Below are positions 34,597 to 43,531 of a DNA stretch of 64,000 nt, piece after piece. The notes beneath the pieces are model-generated. The model searched no databases. It was not told the DNA's origin and saw only the letters and a list, made by a program, of their open reading frames with translations. This stretch comes from an uncultured bacterium (GTDB lineage: Bacteria; Cyanobacteriota; Vampirovibrionia; Gastranaerophilales; Gastranaerophilaceae), in NCBI GenBank assembly GCA_949283255.1, contig CASDRS010000014.1, positions 1 to 64,000 on the forward strand, read 5' to 3'. Numbering within the stretch: position 1 is the first letter of the stretch; each line of letters opens with the position of its first letter. The position numbers and the translations under genes are program-made.

Positions 34597-34630
34597 AAAA
34601 AAAGCTCCCGTTATAAAACGAGAGCTTTTT
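34597..34630 (-). terminator. Terminator of the rplJ-rplL operon
   Basis: On the minus strand AAAAAGCTCTCGTT, TTAT loop, AACGGGAGCTTTTTTT; one G-U pair. It lies 19 nt after the rplL stop codon, between rplL and the glycosyltransferase. Confidence 0.9.
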
Positions 34631-34648
34631 AAATCCTTCAAAATCAAA

Positions 34649-35026
34649 CTACTTGATTTCAACAGAAGCACCAGCAGCTTCAAGTTGTTTCTTGATAGCT
34701 TCAGCATCTTCTTTCTTGATACCTTCTTTAACTGGTTTTGGAGCATTATCAACCAAGTCTTTTGCTTCTTTCAAGCCAAGACCAGTGATAGCACGAACTT
34801 CTTTCAATACAGCAATCTTGTTAGCACCAGCTGATGTCAAAACAACGCTAACTTCAGAAGCTTCTTCTGCTGCTGGAGCTGCTGCACCTGCTGCTGGAGC
34901 TGCTGCAACTGCTACTGGAGCTGCTGCTGATACGCCGAATTTTTCTTCCATAGCTTTTACTAATTCTGCTGCTTCTAATAAAGTCAATTTTTCAATTGAT
35001 TCTAAAATAGTTTCTACATTACTCAT
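34649..35026 (-). CDS. rplL: 50S ribosomal protein L7/L12
   Basis: 125 aa. N-terminal dimerisation domain, an Ala/Pro-rich hinge ([24 protein letters not shown]), then the conserved C-terminal factor-binding domain with [20 protein letters not shown]. Forms the mobile stalk that recruits GTPase factors. Follows rplJ in the same transcript with a 113-nt gap, and a terminator follows. rpoB, the usual next gene, is absent. Confidence 0.97.
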   Translation of the reverse strand: MSNVETILESIEKLTLLEAAELVKAMEEKFGVSAAAPVAVAAAPAAGAAAPAAEEASEVSVVLTSAGANKIAVLKEVRAITGLGLKEAKDLVDNAPKPVKEGIKKEDAEAIKKQLEAAGASVEIK

Positions 35027-35139
35027 TATTGTTTCTCCTTTAATTTTTTTTAATTTGTACTTAATAACTTTACGCTACATTTTGGATTTGCTTTAGCGTA
35101 CATAACAGAGAAATCTCTGCAAATATACCTCTAAAAGTC

Positions 35140-35664
35140 CTATGCAGCTTCTTTTTGATCTCTGACAGCTGCCATTGCTCTTGTAAGAGATGCCATAACT
35201 GCATTGATACCAAGTGTAATACCTGTTGCCGGTGAATTGATTGAACCAAGCATTTTTGCATAAAGTTCTTCTTTTGAAGGAAGATTTGCTAATGCCTTAG
35301 CTTCATCTGCTGACAATAAATTGCCATCCAATACAGCACCAAGAATTGCACCTTTTTTAGATGTTTTAATGAAATTAGATACAACCTTAGCAGGGCTAAC
35401 TTGATCGTCAAAACCGAATGCAATTGCAATAGGTCCCTTCATCAAATCTGCCATTGCTTCATATTCAGTACCCTTAATAGCAACTTTTGTTAAAGTGTTT
35501 TTGGTTACCATGTAGTCGCCGCCTTCTTTTTGAAGTTCGCGTCTCAATTTTGTAATTTCTTCTACAGAGTATCCTTTATATTCTGTAACAACAGCTACCT
35601 GAGCCTTTTCAATTTTTGATTTGATTGCATCTATTTTTTCTGATTTAAATGCTTTTGTTGCCAT
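35140..35664 (-). CDS. rplJ: 50S ribosomal protein L10
   Basis: 174 aa. Anchors L7/L12 dimers on the ribosome. The N-terminus MATKAFKSEKIDAIKSKIEKAQ is typical; the LRRELQKEGGDYMVTKNTL block contacts 23S rRNA. ATG 35662-35664 follows AAAGGAG; upstream in-frame starts would extend into the leader. Preceded by a 230-nt leader with strong predicted structure, consistent with autoregulation by L10-L7/L12. rplK and rplA are not upstream, unlike the common rplKAJL order. Confidence 0.95.
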   Translation of the reverse strand: MATKAFKSEKIDAIKSKIEKAQVAVVTEYKGYSVEEITKLRRELQKEGGDYMVTKNTLTKVAIKGTEYEAMADLMKGPIAIAFGFDDQVSPAKVVSNFIKTSKKGAILGAVLDGNLLSADEAKALANLPSKEELYAKMLGSINSPATGITLGINAVMASLTRAMAAVRDQKEAA

Positions 35665-35895
35665 TTTTGCTCCTTTGATGTAACTATTACGAAATATAAT
35701 TTCGCTTTTATCGACCTTTTGTGTGTCCGAATACAAAAATTTTGCAATCCCTATATTCGGAACCGCAAAAAATTACACACATAAATTTACATTTCGACTT
35801 GTGTAACCTCGATTAGCCATCTTTTCAGATATTTAATGAGTTTAAAAAACTATCTTGTGATAATCACTTCAAACCCAACTAATTGTCTGCGGTTC
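35665..35895 (-). promoter_or_regulatory. Candidate L10 leader (autoregulatory)
   Basis: The minus-strand leader begins with ACCGCAGACAAUUAG flanked by AACC/GGGUU, resembling the L10-binding internal loop of the Rfam L10 leader. A second long hairpin pairs UGUGUGU with ACACACA and CCGAAUA with UAUUCGG around a 20-nt loop. Match to the consensus is by eye only. Confidence 0.5.
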
Positions 35896-35901
35896 AGTAG
35901 G

Positions 35902-35930
35902 AATATATCACAAGATAACATGTTTGTCAA
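35902..35930 (-). promoter_or_regulatory. Strong promoter of rplJ-rplL
   Basis: Minus-strand TTGACA (35930-35925), 17-bp spacer, TATATT (35907-35902), with an extended TGA before the -10. It directly abuts the stop of the preceding membrane-protein gene at 35931. Confidence 0.8.
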
Positions 35931-36872
35931 CTATAACGCTTTATCTTTCTTAACCAAACAGTAAATTGTTTCTTCCACATTAGCAATGTCATATTTGCCT
36001 TTTACCTGCACGGTATAGCTTGGGTCTTTAAGCATTGCATATCTGTTTTTAAAATTGCCGTAGCATAATGCGTCATGACCAATATTCAAATCCAGCAATG
36101 GTTTCACTGCGTCATATACCTTACCGGTTGGAGTAAGCGGTTTATATGTTTCCACTGCATATCTAGATTTGACAACCACTTTATGAGCTCTATATGTTTT
36201 TTTAAAATTATTCATCATCCCTATCACAGAATCCAGAACTTTATCAAAATCATTAAAATGAGAAGATATTACTATAAAATCTTTATCCTTCTTCATTAAT
36301 TTAACTCCTGAAAACAATTTTAAGTAATCTACAATTTTTTTTGAAATTTCAGCCTCAATTTTTTCGACATCAGGTTTTTCTAAACCGTAAATTTGAATGC
36401 TGTCTGATACTAATGGAGCTACAGTAAAATTAAAAGCCAACATAAAATTGCTATATGAAGCAATACTTCTATGCAGCTCATCATCCAATGCTTTATTAAA
36501 TTTTACTTCTATTTTTGCTTTTTCTTCTACAATCTTTTTATCTAATTGTTCATTGTAACTTTTTAACGCAACCTTCAGTTGAGACACTACAAATATCACA
36601 ATAATATCTATTACTATAAATAATACCAACTCTCCATCAATTTCCGGCTGAGAAGCTTTTATCGTATTACCGAAAAAGAACTGAACAAAACTCTTTGCAA
36701 AGGCTACTACAGGATATAAAAAGTCTAATGCCGTACTATTCAACAATTGCAAAAAGGCGTAACTTGATAAAAGAAGGACTAAAACTATCAAAACTATTTG
36801 AATTACCATCATCAAATTTGACAAGAGTAAACACAAAACTTTTAATCTTCTTAAATTTTTAACAATATCCAT
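35931..36872 (-). CDS. Uncharacterised membrane protein
   Basis: 313 aa. Two to three hydrophobic stretches near the N-terminus (about 12-48 and 82-100), then a basic soluble domain of about 200 residues containing VAPLVSDSIQIYGLEKPDVEK and a later KTYRAHKVVVKSRYAVETYKP. No family recognised; no signal peptide or catalytic motif evident. GAGG lies 10 nt before the ATG. It starts 7 nt after panC and is probably the last gene of that unit. The rplJ promoter starts right at its stop codon, so the two units are contiguous but separate. Confidence 0.6.
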   Translation of the reverse strand: MDIVKNLRRLKVLCLLLSNLMMVIQIVLIVLVLLLSSYAFLQLLNSTALDFLYPVVAFAKSFVQFFFGNTIKASQPEIDGELVLFIVIDIIVIFVVSQLKVALKSYNEQLDKKIVEEKAKIEVKFNKALDDELHRSIASYSNFMLAFNFTVAPLVSDSIQIYGLEKPDVEKIEAEISKKIVDYLKLFSGVKLMKKDKDFIVISSHFNDFDKVLDSVIGMMNNFKKTYRAHKVVVKSRYAVETYKPLTPTGKVYDAVKPLLDLNIGHDALCYGNFKNRYAMLKDPSYTVQVKGKYDIANVEETIYCLVKKDKAL

Positions 36873-36879
36873 ATAGCAA

Positions 36880-37737
36880 TTATCCTCTTAATTCAATATT
36901 ATCAATCAATCTGACATTATCTACCCTTAAAGCAATAAATACGATTGTATCATCATCTGCAATATGTTTTTCTTCCAAACTTTCTCTATCTCTAAACTCC
37001 AAATATTCAAGAGAATGATGTTCGTTCAAAAAAGCATAAGCTGTTTCGCTAAGAGCCTTAACGTCTGTTATACCTTTATTATAACACATTTTTATATTTG
37101 ATAAAATCTTGCTTAACACAAGAGCTTCTTTCTTACCGTCTTCTGATAAATATTTATTCCTTGAGCTGAGTGCCAAACCACTCTCTTCTCTTACTATAGG
37201 GCAAGGAACTATCTCTAAAGGAATATTAAGATCCTTTACCATTTTCTTAAGAATTATTAACTGTTGCATATCTTTCTTACCAAAAAATGCAAAATCAGGT
37301 TGAACAATATTAAACAACTTATTAACAACCGTACAAACCCCGTCAAAATGACCTACACGAGACTTGCCGCAAAGTTTGTTAGTATAAAAGAATGGAGGAA
37401 TTACATAAGTCAAGAAATCATTTGACAAAATATGACCTTCTCCATACATTTCAGACGGTGTTGGAGCAAAAACTATATCTACACCAGCATTTTCGCACAA
37501 TTTTACATCAGCATCCAAAGTTCTCGGATACTTGTCTAAATCTTCACCCGGACAAAACTGTATCGGGTTTACAAACACAGAAACCACTGTTCTGTCACAT
37601 TTTGCAACACTTTTGTCTATAAGACTTTTATGCCCGTTATGAAGTGCTCCCATTGTAGGAACCAAACCTACCGTCAATCCTTCTTTCTTCCAAGCTTTTA
37701 CTTGTTCTCTTACTTCAGATATAGTATGTAATAACAT
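36880..37737 (-). CDS. panC: Pantothenate synthetase
   Basis: ATP-dependent ligation of pantoate and beta-alanine. 285 aa. PTMGALHNGH (HIGH-type motif) near residue 27, the pantoate site FFGKKDMQQL, and IVREESGLALSSRNKYL (KMSKS-like) are present. Shares a strand and neighbourhood with panB, but the 872-aa AsmA-like gene lies between them. panD is not in the window, so beta-alanine supply is not shown. Confidence 0.95.
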   Translation of the reverse strand: MLLHTISEVREQVKAWKKEGLTVGLVPTMGALHNGHKSLIDKSVAKCDRTVVSVFVNPIQFCPGEDLDKYPRTLDADVKLCENAGVDIVFAPTPSEMYGEGHILSNDFLTYVIPPFFYTNKLCGKSRVGHFDGVCTVVNKLFNIVQPDFAFFGKKDMQQLIILKKMVKDLNIPLEIVPCPIVREESGLALSSRNKYLSEDGKKEALVLSKILSNIKMCYNKGITDVKALSETAYAFLNEHHSLEYLEFRDRESLEEKHIADDDTIVFIALRVDNVRLIDNIELRG

Positions 37738-37857
37738 AATTTCACTCTCTTTCTTTCACACAATATTAACACAAAAACAAACTTAACCGCAAAAAAAAAT
37801 TTGTTCGCTTTTTATATCAACCAAGGAGAAAAATATGCAAATAAAAGTATTGATATA

Positions 37858-37888
37858 GAAAAGTATTAGAGTTTATTTAATACTTTTC
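37858..37888. terminator. Hairpin at the end of the AsmA-like gene
   Basis: GAAAAGTATTA (37858-37868) pairs with TAATACTTTTC (37878-37888); the stem contains the stop codon of the AsmA-like gene (37873). No T-tract follows, so this is at best a weak or Rho-assisted end. Confidence 0.35.
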
Positions 37889-40491
37889 AAATCAACTTTT
37901 ATTGACGAATTATCATTTAAATTTCCAAACATCCTTACAACAAAATTAACTTCTTCAAATTTTTTCGCTTCAATCGGAGGAATTTTATTTAATTTATCCT
38001 GATACATATTTTTTGAATATTCAGGACGAAGGATTGCCTTTGTTATCCAAGAAAGAGGAATAAAGAAAATTTTTATATGCTTTTGAGCAGTTCTGTTATA
38101 TTTGCCCCAAACTCTTATATTGGCATTCTCGTTTCTTATATCATAATTACCTTCCGTGTAAAGCGACAAATACCTATGTTTTGAAAAAATCTGAACGTCA
38201 TTAAGCCAACTATCATTAACATCAAAAGAACCGTAAAGGTTTGATTTCAGAGCTTTCATTTTATCAATATCAACATTTATAATATCCGAAAGCTTAAATC
38301 TTAAGTCGCGTTTTATTTTTTTATTTTTCTTTATCATAAACTCGGTACTTCCGATTTTTGTAAGAGCACCGTCTTCAATAAAAAATTCCGTATGAGCGTC
38401 AAAATCTTCTATCCCGTTGTAAGTCTTCAAATCCATCGTTGCATTGGCAAAGCCTTCTACCTGATCATCCAAATTAAACAACATCGTGGCAGCCTTATTA
38501 GAATCAATATCCATTGCAGCAAAATATATATCCGATGAATTTTCGGTTATATCATAGCTTCCTTTGGCATACAATATTCCATCAGCAAATATTGTCCCCG
38601 GCATTAAGAATGTAACCTTGTTATTTAGAAGACTACCAACAATTTCGATATTGTTTAAAACAATATTATTATGTCTGATTTCATCAACTAGAATACTTCC
38701 ATTTTTTATTTCCCATTCAATATCTTTCGTTTTCTCAACAAACTCGGAATTGGAAATATCTTTTTTCCTTGCAGAACCTCTCTTTACAACATATTTACTC
38801 AAATACAAATGTAAATCATTAATAGTAATTTTATCTTCAAAAGAATTAAGCAAATCTACATAACCCATAAAAGGCTCGTTTCTATAAGTACCGTCGGCAG
38901 CGATCCCGACACTCTCACTATCAGCTTTTACAACAGCCTTTTTAAGGTAAAATTCTTTATATCTGGAATTTTTCAACCTAAACTTCCCTGTTAAAAGATT
39001 TTTAGGATATGAATAGTGTATATCACCATTGAAAGTTCCGCCATCAACATATCGCCCGAAAGAACCCGTTATTGAAACAGGGGCGTCCCCATTTGTCTTA
39101 CAATTTATATAATCAAGAACCAATTTCCCGTTTCTTTGGATAAACAATCCATCTCCCAACAGAATATTCTGGACTCTACCTCCACTTGTAAACGAATAAT
39201 CATAATTCCTAAGAACAAGCTTATTCCCGATTTTTTGAGTCATAGCAAAAACTCTTCTGTCCCTGTCAGTTAAGCCCAGATCTGCATTTTTAAAATATAT
39301 ATTGGAATTTTTCCCTATACTTGCATTGTACCTGACCGTTGGAATTCTGTTTTTAATTTGATAATTAACAGATACAGGTATAATTCCGGAAATTTTATAT
39401 TCAGGAGTATATTTTTTAGAAAATCTTGTATTCAAAACAGATTTTACATTACCGCTTACAACCCTGCTTTTCGAAAACATATCCACTACATACAAATCAG
39501 TATAAACCTTTTCGCCCCCAAAAGTCCCGACAGTTTTAGCTATAACCTTGTCCTTTGCAAACTTGAATTCAGCATTCGGGAAATTTATCGGGATATCAAA
39601 TTTTACAGTTTTTGCACCCAAATTTTTAATACAAACACTACCTGTAATATTTGAGGCAGACAACTTTAAGTCAATATTAGCATTTCCTGTAAAATTATAA
39701 AAATTTTCAATAAAATTCTTCTTTTTATCCTTAAATTTCATAAAGGACAAAAAGTTTTTTCGCAAAACCTCGACGTCAACTCCTTGGCCGCTTAAAGCTG
39801 CATTATAACTACCATCACGTCCATACACAATTCCGTTCAAATCTAACTTTTCATCCCCGAGTTTTATCGCAAAATCTTTTGCAGACAACTCATGCCCGTC
39901 ATAAGATAGAAAACCTTCATCACCTACTCTTATAACATCATCTAATGGTTTTATTTTTAACCAAGCATTCAAAGAAATAATCTTCTTGCTGCCATTTGAT
40001 AATATATTCAAATTTTTAAAGTTAACGTTAATATAAGAATTCATAATAACATTTCCACGAAGAATTTTTACACTTGGGCAATTTTTTAAGTTTATATTTG
40101 ATTTTTTACCCTTCACACGCGGCCCAAATTTTGATTTGTCGAACAAAATATAATCCGCACTAACCAATCCTGATGAAACTTTCAACGGATTAAAATACGC
40201 AGAAACATTTTCAGCACGCAAAAAATTTTCTAAACTAAAATTTTTAACCCTAAACTCTGCAGATAAATTCGGATACGTTTTAAGATAAACACCCTCAATC
40301 TCGGCACGATATTTTAACCGTTCAAAAATAACATCCTCAAACTTCGAAACAAATTTCTCCGACATAACAACCTTAGGCAGACAAAATAAGTACAAAAAAT
40401 AAGTACCAGCTATAAATATAACTGCAACAAAAGAAAAAATTAAAATTATTCTTCTGAATTTACCCATTATTATGCTAAAAAACTTCTTCAT
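37873..40491 (-). CDS. AsmA-like envelope protein (second paralogue)
   Basis: 872 aa. N-terminal membrane anchor (about 13-35), then beta-rich domain. The C-terminal third has an AsmA-type domain (DGALTKIGSTEFMI, then GSFDVNDSWLNDVQIFSKHRYLSLYTEGNYDI). Compare the 1482-aa protein at 16218, which shares the same C-terminal layout (GRMPKLGSLEYLL ... FSKGKDLNLYLTGSYNI). Likely a periplasmic lipid-transfer or outer-membrane biogenesis factor. It overlaps the 3' end of panB by 17 nt, so it is the last gene of the pxpA-yvcK-panB unit. The exact start is uncertain (40491 or 40467). Confidence 0.75.
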   Translation of the reverse strand: MKKFFSIIMGKFRRIILIFSFVAVIFIAGTYFLYLFCLPKVVMSEKFVSKFEDVIFERLKYRAEIEGVYLKTYPNLSAEFRVKNFSLENFLRAENVSAYFNPLKVSSGLVSADYILFDKSKFGPRVKGKKSNINLKNCPSVKILRGNVIMNSYINVNFKNLNILSNGSKKIISLNAWLKIKPLDDVIRVGDEGFLSYDGHELSAKDFAIKLGDEKLDLNGIVYGRDGSYNAALSGQGVDVEVLRKNFLSFMKFKDKKKNFIENFYNFTGNANIDLKLSASNITGSVCIKNLGAKTVKFDIPINFPNAEFKFAKDKVIAKTVGTFGGEKVYTDLYVVDMFSKSRVVSGNVKSVLNTRFSKKYTPEYKISGIIPVSVNYQIKNRIPTVRYNASIGKNSNIYFKNADLGLTDRDRRVFAMTQKIGNKLVLRNYDYSFTSGGRVQNILLGDGLFIQRNGKLVLDYINCKTNGDAPVSITGSFGRYVDGGTFNGDIHYSYPKNLLTGKFRLKNSRYKEFYLKKAVVKADSESVGIAADGTYRNEPFMGYVDLLNSFEDKITINDLHLYLSKYVVKRGSARKKDISNSEFVEKTKDIEWEIKNGSILVDEIRHNNIVLNNIEIVGSLLNNKVTFLMPGTIFADGILYAKGSYDITENSSDIYFAAMDIDSNKAATMLFNLDDQVEGFANATMDLKTYNGIEDFDAHTEFFIEDGALTKIGSTEFMIKKNKKIKRDLRFKLSDIINVDIDKMKALKSNLYGSFDVNDSWLNDVQIFSKHRYLSLYTEGNYDIRNENANIRVWGKYNRTAQKHIKIFFIPLSWITKAILRPEYSKNMYQDKLNKIPPIEAKKFEEVNFVVRMFGNLNDNSSIKVDLKSIK

Positions 40492-41275
40492 CAGAAGGGA
40501 ATCTGCCTGACTTTACATCCTCGTTATACCTGCAAGCGCATTCATAAATAAATGAGTGCATATCCCCATATTTTCTGGCAAATTTAGGTTTAAACTCTGA
40601 AAATTTACCAAACACATCATCACTTACCAATACTTGAGCATCGCAATATCTTCCTGCCCCGCAAGAAATAGTAGGAATAGACAAATTTTCGCTGATATAC
40701 TTTGCACTATCTTCAGGAACCATTTCCAGAACAAGTGAAAACGCACCGGCTTCCTCAAGACGCTTCGCTTCAGCCAAAATTTTATCAGTAGCTTCCTGAG
40801 TTTTGCCCTGTATTTTATAACCGCCTAAAACATTTAAAAACTGAGGAGTAAACCCTAAATGGCTCATAACAGGGATCCCAACTTGTGACAACCTTTCTAC
40901 AACAGAAACAATATAATCGCCGCCACCTTCTATTTTTACTCCATTAGCACCTGTTCTAATCATCAAACCGCAGTTTCTCACTGCATCTTCAATGCTCGTA
41001 TGGTAACTTAAAAACGGCATGTCAGTAACAACCATCGCATGACTTACACCACGCGCAACAGCACCGGTAAAAATTTTCATCTCATCGACACCAATTGCAT
41101 TTGTAGTCTCATACCCTAAAGCTACCATCGCCAAACTATCACCGATTAAAACAACATCTACACCTGCTTGATCAATATATTTTGCAGTAGAACAGTCGTA
41201 AGCCGTCAGAACAGAAAATTTTTCACCACGTTCTTTATATTGCTTTAAAGTATTTACAGTTATTTTCTTAACCAT
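40475..41275 (-). CDS. panB: 3-methyl-2-oxobutanoate hydroxymethyltransferase
   Basis: Makes ketopantoate from 2-oxoisovalerate and methylene-tetrahydrofolate. 266 aa, TIM barrel. LTAYDCSTAKYIDQAGVDVVLIGDSLAM and TDMPFLSYH contain the metal ligands (Asp) and the substrate site; later VKIEGG. ATG 41273-41275 is 9 nt after GAAGG; the upstream in-frame TTG at 41281 is less likely. A 16-nt gap separates it from yvcK. Confidence 0.95.
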   Translation of the reverse strand: MVKKITVNTLKQYKERGEKFSVLTAYDCSTAKYIDQAGVDVVLIGDSLAMVALGYETTNAIGVDEMKIFTGAVARGVSHAMVVTDMPFLSYHTSIEDAVRNCGLMIRTGANGVKIEGGGDYIVSVVERLSQVGIPVMSHLGFTPQFLNVLGGYKIQGKTQEATDKILAEAKRLEEAGAFSLVLEMVPEDSAKYISENLSIPTISCGAGRYCDAQVLVSDDVFGKFSEFKPKFARKYGDMHSFIYECACRYNEDVKSGRFPSDEEVF

Positions 41276-41291
41276 TTTCAAAAGCCTTCAA

Positions 41292-42626
41292 TTAATGCCT
41301 TACAAAAATAGAAGATTTTTCTTCTTTCATTTCTTTTCTGAACCAGTAATATATAGCTCTGGCAACCCTATGAGAACTATGTCTTACAAGACCTTCTTTG
41401 CTGTCCTCAATAAGCTTCTTAGAAAATATATCCACACCCAAACGTTTAATATTTTCTCTATCAACTTTAACCGGATATGAATGAGCCATTCTATACTTAT
41501 CAGCAAGATTTGCAGGAATAAAATCATTTACCAACACAGCATCAATAAGTTTTCTGCTGTTTGCATGCTGCATCAAAGCCTTAATGTGATCTGAAACGGA
41601 ATATCCGTCAGTTTCACCAGGCTGAGTCATAATATTACATACGTAAATCTTTTTAGCATCAGAAGCCACAACCTCTTTAGAAATCTCTTCTATTAAAAGG
41701 TTAGGAATAACACTTGTATACAAACTTCCAGGTCCTAAAATAATCAAATCCGCATTTCTGATTGCAACAATAACTTCTTCAAGTGCCTTACAATTTTTAG
41801 GATCAGTGAACAAACGTTTAATCTTTCCATGAGCTTCCGGAATATTAGATTCACCGTGAATAATACGTCCGTCTTCCATCTCCGCAACAAGCTTCATATC
41901 ATCCAAAGTAGAAGGCAAAACTCTTCCTCTGATTGATAAAACATTAGAAGACTCTTTAACGGCACGAACCATATCACCTGTAATCGCACAAAGTGCTGTC
42001 AAGAATAGGTTACCAAAACTGTGTCCCTCAAGCCCTTCTCCTGATTTAAATCTGTACTGGAATAACTTTGTAACCAAATCCTCATCATCAGCCAAAGCTG
42101 CAATACAATTTCTTATATCGCCAGGAGGTAAAATACCCATTTCCTCTCTCAAACGGCCGGAACTTCCACCATCATCACCAACAGTAACAACAGCCGTAAT
42201 GTTATTAGTAATATGTTTGATACCCTTTAATAACATAGAAAGGCCTGTTCCACCGCCAATAGCAACAATTTTTGGACCTCTGTTCAATTTTCTTCTTCTA
42301 TATAATGCTTCTAAAATTGTTTCATTTTCACGTCCGTTGTTAATATCCAAAATAGATAAATTGGTCTTTTGCCAGCCTTTAAAGAATAATGCCGCCCCAA
42401 ACATTACAAAAGAAAAAGCAATCCATTCCGTTGTAACTTTTGATGCAAACTTTTTAATAAACTCCATTATATAAAAAATCGGGCGTACATCGCTTAATAT
42501 CAATAAACCTAAAGCAATAAAAATTGCACCGACAAAAATCAAAACAAACCATCGTTTAACCTGAAGTCCCGGAACTAACCATCCGGCATCTTTTGGCATT
42601 TTCATATTATTAGTAAATCTTTTCAT
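41292..42626 (-). CDS. yvcK: YvcK/GlmR-type UDP-GlcNAc-binding regulator
   Basis: 444 aa. Two N-terminal membrane segments (about 25-45 and 65-85) precede the CofD-like domain: IGGGTGLSMLLKG, VGDDGGSSGRLREEMGILPPGDIRNC, GHSFGNLFLTAL. Homologues in Bacillus and Listeria bind UDP-GlcNAc and tune cell-wall precursor flow. The membrane anchor is not typical of Bacillus YvcK and suggests localisation at the membrane here. Part of an operon with a pxpA-like gene and panB. TTG 42632 is possible, but ATG 42626 has AGGG at 9 nt. Confidence 0.85.
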   Translation of the reverse strand: MKRFTNNMKMPKDAGWLVPGLQVKRWFVLIFVGAIFIALGLLILSDVRPIFYIMEFIKKFASKVTTEWIAFSFVMFGAALFFKGWQKTNLSILDINNGRENETILEALYRRRKLNRGPKIVAIGGGTGLSMLLKGIKHITNNITAVVTVGDDGGSSGRLREEMGILPPGDIRNCIAALADDEDLVTKLFQYRFKSGEGLEGHSFGNLFLTALCAITGDMVRAVKESSNVLSIRGRVLPSTLDDMKLVAEMEDGRIIHGESNIPEAHGKIKRLFTDPKNCKALEEVIVAIRNADLIILGPGSLYTSVIPNLLIEEISKEVVASDAKKIYVCNIMTQPGETDGYSVSDHIKALMQHANSRKLIDAVLVNDFIPANLADKYRMAHSYPVKVDRENIKRLGVDIFSKKLIEDSKEGLVRHSSHRVARAIYYWFRKEMKEEKSSIFVRH

Positions 42627-42642
42627 TATCAATTACCCTAAA

Positions 42643-43437
42643 CTATTCTATCCATCCAGAACTGTAAGCATTTTTGTAATTAACCGGAACCGGTGTAATC
42701 AACTCTTTTGACTGCTTAATCAAAGCCTGTGCATTTGCTACTTTATTTGAGAAATGAACTGTATCTGCAACAACAGGAGTTTTCCCGCCTGCAATATTAT
42801 CAATCTGAGAAGTTGCAAGCAGAGTTTTTAACCTGTTTATCGAAGCAAAAATATTTTCATTATCTTTTCTTGAAAAATCTATAGTGCCGTCAACATTATA
42901 ATTTTTTTCAAGGTGAACTTCCTGAGCAATAGGCAAATTCACATACTCACCGACCCTTTGAGTAACTTCACCTGACGCACCGTAATATATAAGCCACTGA
43001 GAACATTTCTTAATAGCTTTTGCTATAGAACAAGCAAAATTAAAATCCTCAGCCGCCTGCTGATACATAGCACCGTGAGGTCTTACGTGCTCAATCTCTA
43101 ACTTGTAAGTTTTAGCAAATGACATCAAAGCTCCAACCTGATAAACAACAAGAGCTTCAACTTCATCTTCACTCAACTCCATCTGACGATAACCAAAACC
43201 TTGAATATCGTGAAATCCGATATGAGCTCCGACTACGACATTTTTCTCCTTAGCTTTTAATAAAGCGTCTCTAATTGCCATAGGATCGCCCGCATGAAAA
43301 CCACAGGAAATATTCACAGAGCTTGCATAATCCAACAACGCATACTCTCCGCTGTTCTTATAAACACCAAAGCTCTGGGCCAAATCGATGTTAAAATCAA
43401 TATTTTCTATTTTTTTTCTCTCAAGAGTCTGTGACAT
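42643..43437 (-). CDS. LamB/YcsF family protein (PxpA-like)
   Basis: 264 aa. The motif NISCGFHAGDP and VVVGAHIGFHD, with HVRPHGAMY, are those of 5-oxoprolinase subunit A. In the first block the canonical N-x-D-L-G-E reads NIDLAQ (16-21), so Gly-Glu is replaced by Ala-Gln. pxpB and pxpC are absent from the window. It heads the operon with yvcK and panB. By family it would hydrolyse 5-oxoproline together with the B and C subunits; without them, and with the changed motif, its activity is doubtful. Confidence 0.75.
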   Translation of the reverse strand: MSQTLERKKIENIDFNIDLAQSFGVYKNSGEYALLDYASSVNISCGFHAGDPMAIRDALLKAKEKNVVVGAHIGFHDIQGFGYRQMELSEDEVEALVVYQVGALMSFAKTYKLEIEHVRPHGAMYQQAAEDFNFACSIAKAIKKCSQWLIYYGASGEVTQRVGEYVNLPIAQEVHLEKNYNVDGTIDFSRKDNENIFASINRLKTLLATSQIDNIAGGKTPVVADTVHFSNKVANAQALIKQSKELITPVPVNYKNAYSSGWIE

Positions 43438-43531
43438 AATAATCTTTCTCTACAATAGTAATTACAAATCGATTATACTTCCAAAAAAAATTAATGGAAG
43501 AATCTTTACATAAATTTAACGTAACAGAGAT

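Noticed and set aside
34653-35096. 147-aa Ala-rich plus-strand ORF
   Set aside because: Antisense of rplL's Ala/Pro hinge.
37822-37857. AAGGAG followed by ATG and a 7-codon plus-strand ORF (MQIKVLI)
   Set aside because: Good ribosome binding site by chance, but only seven codons, no promoter seen, and no downstream gene on that strand.
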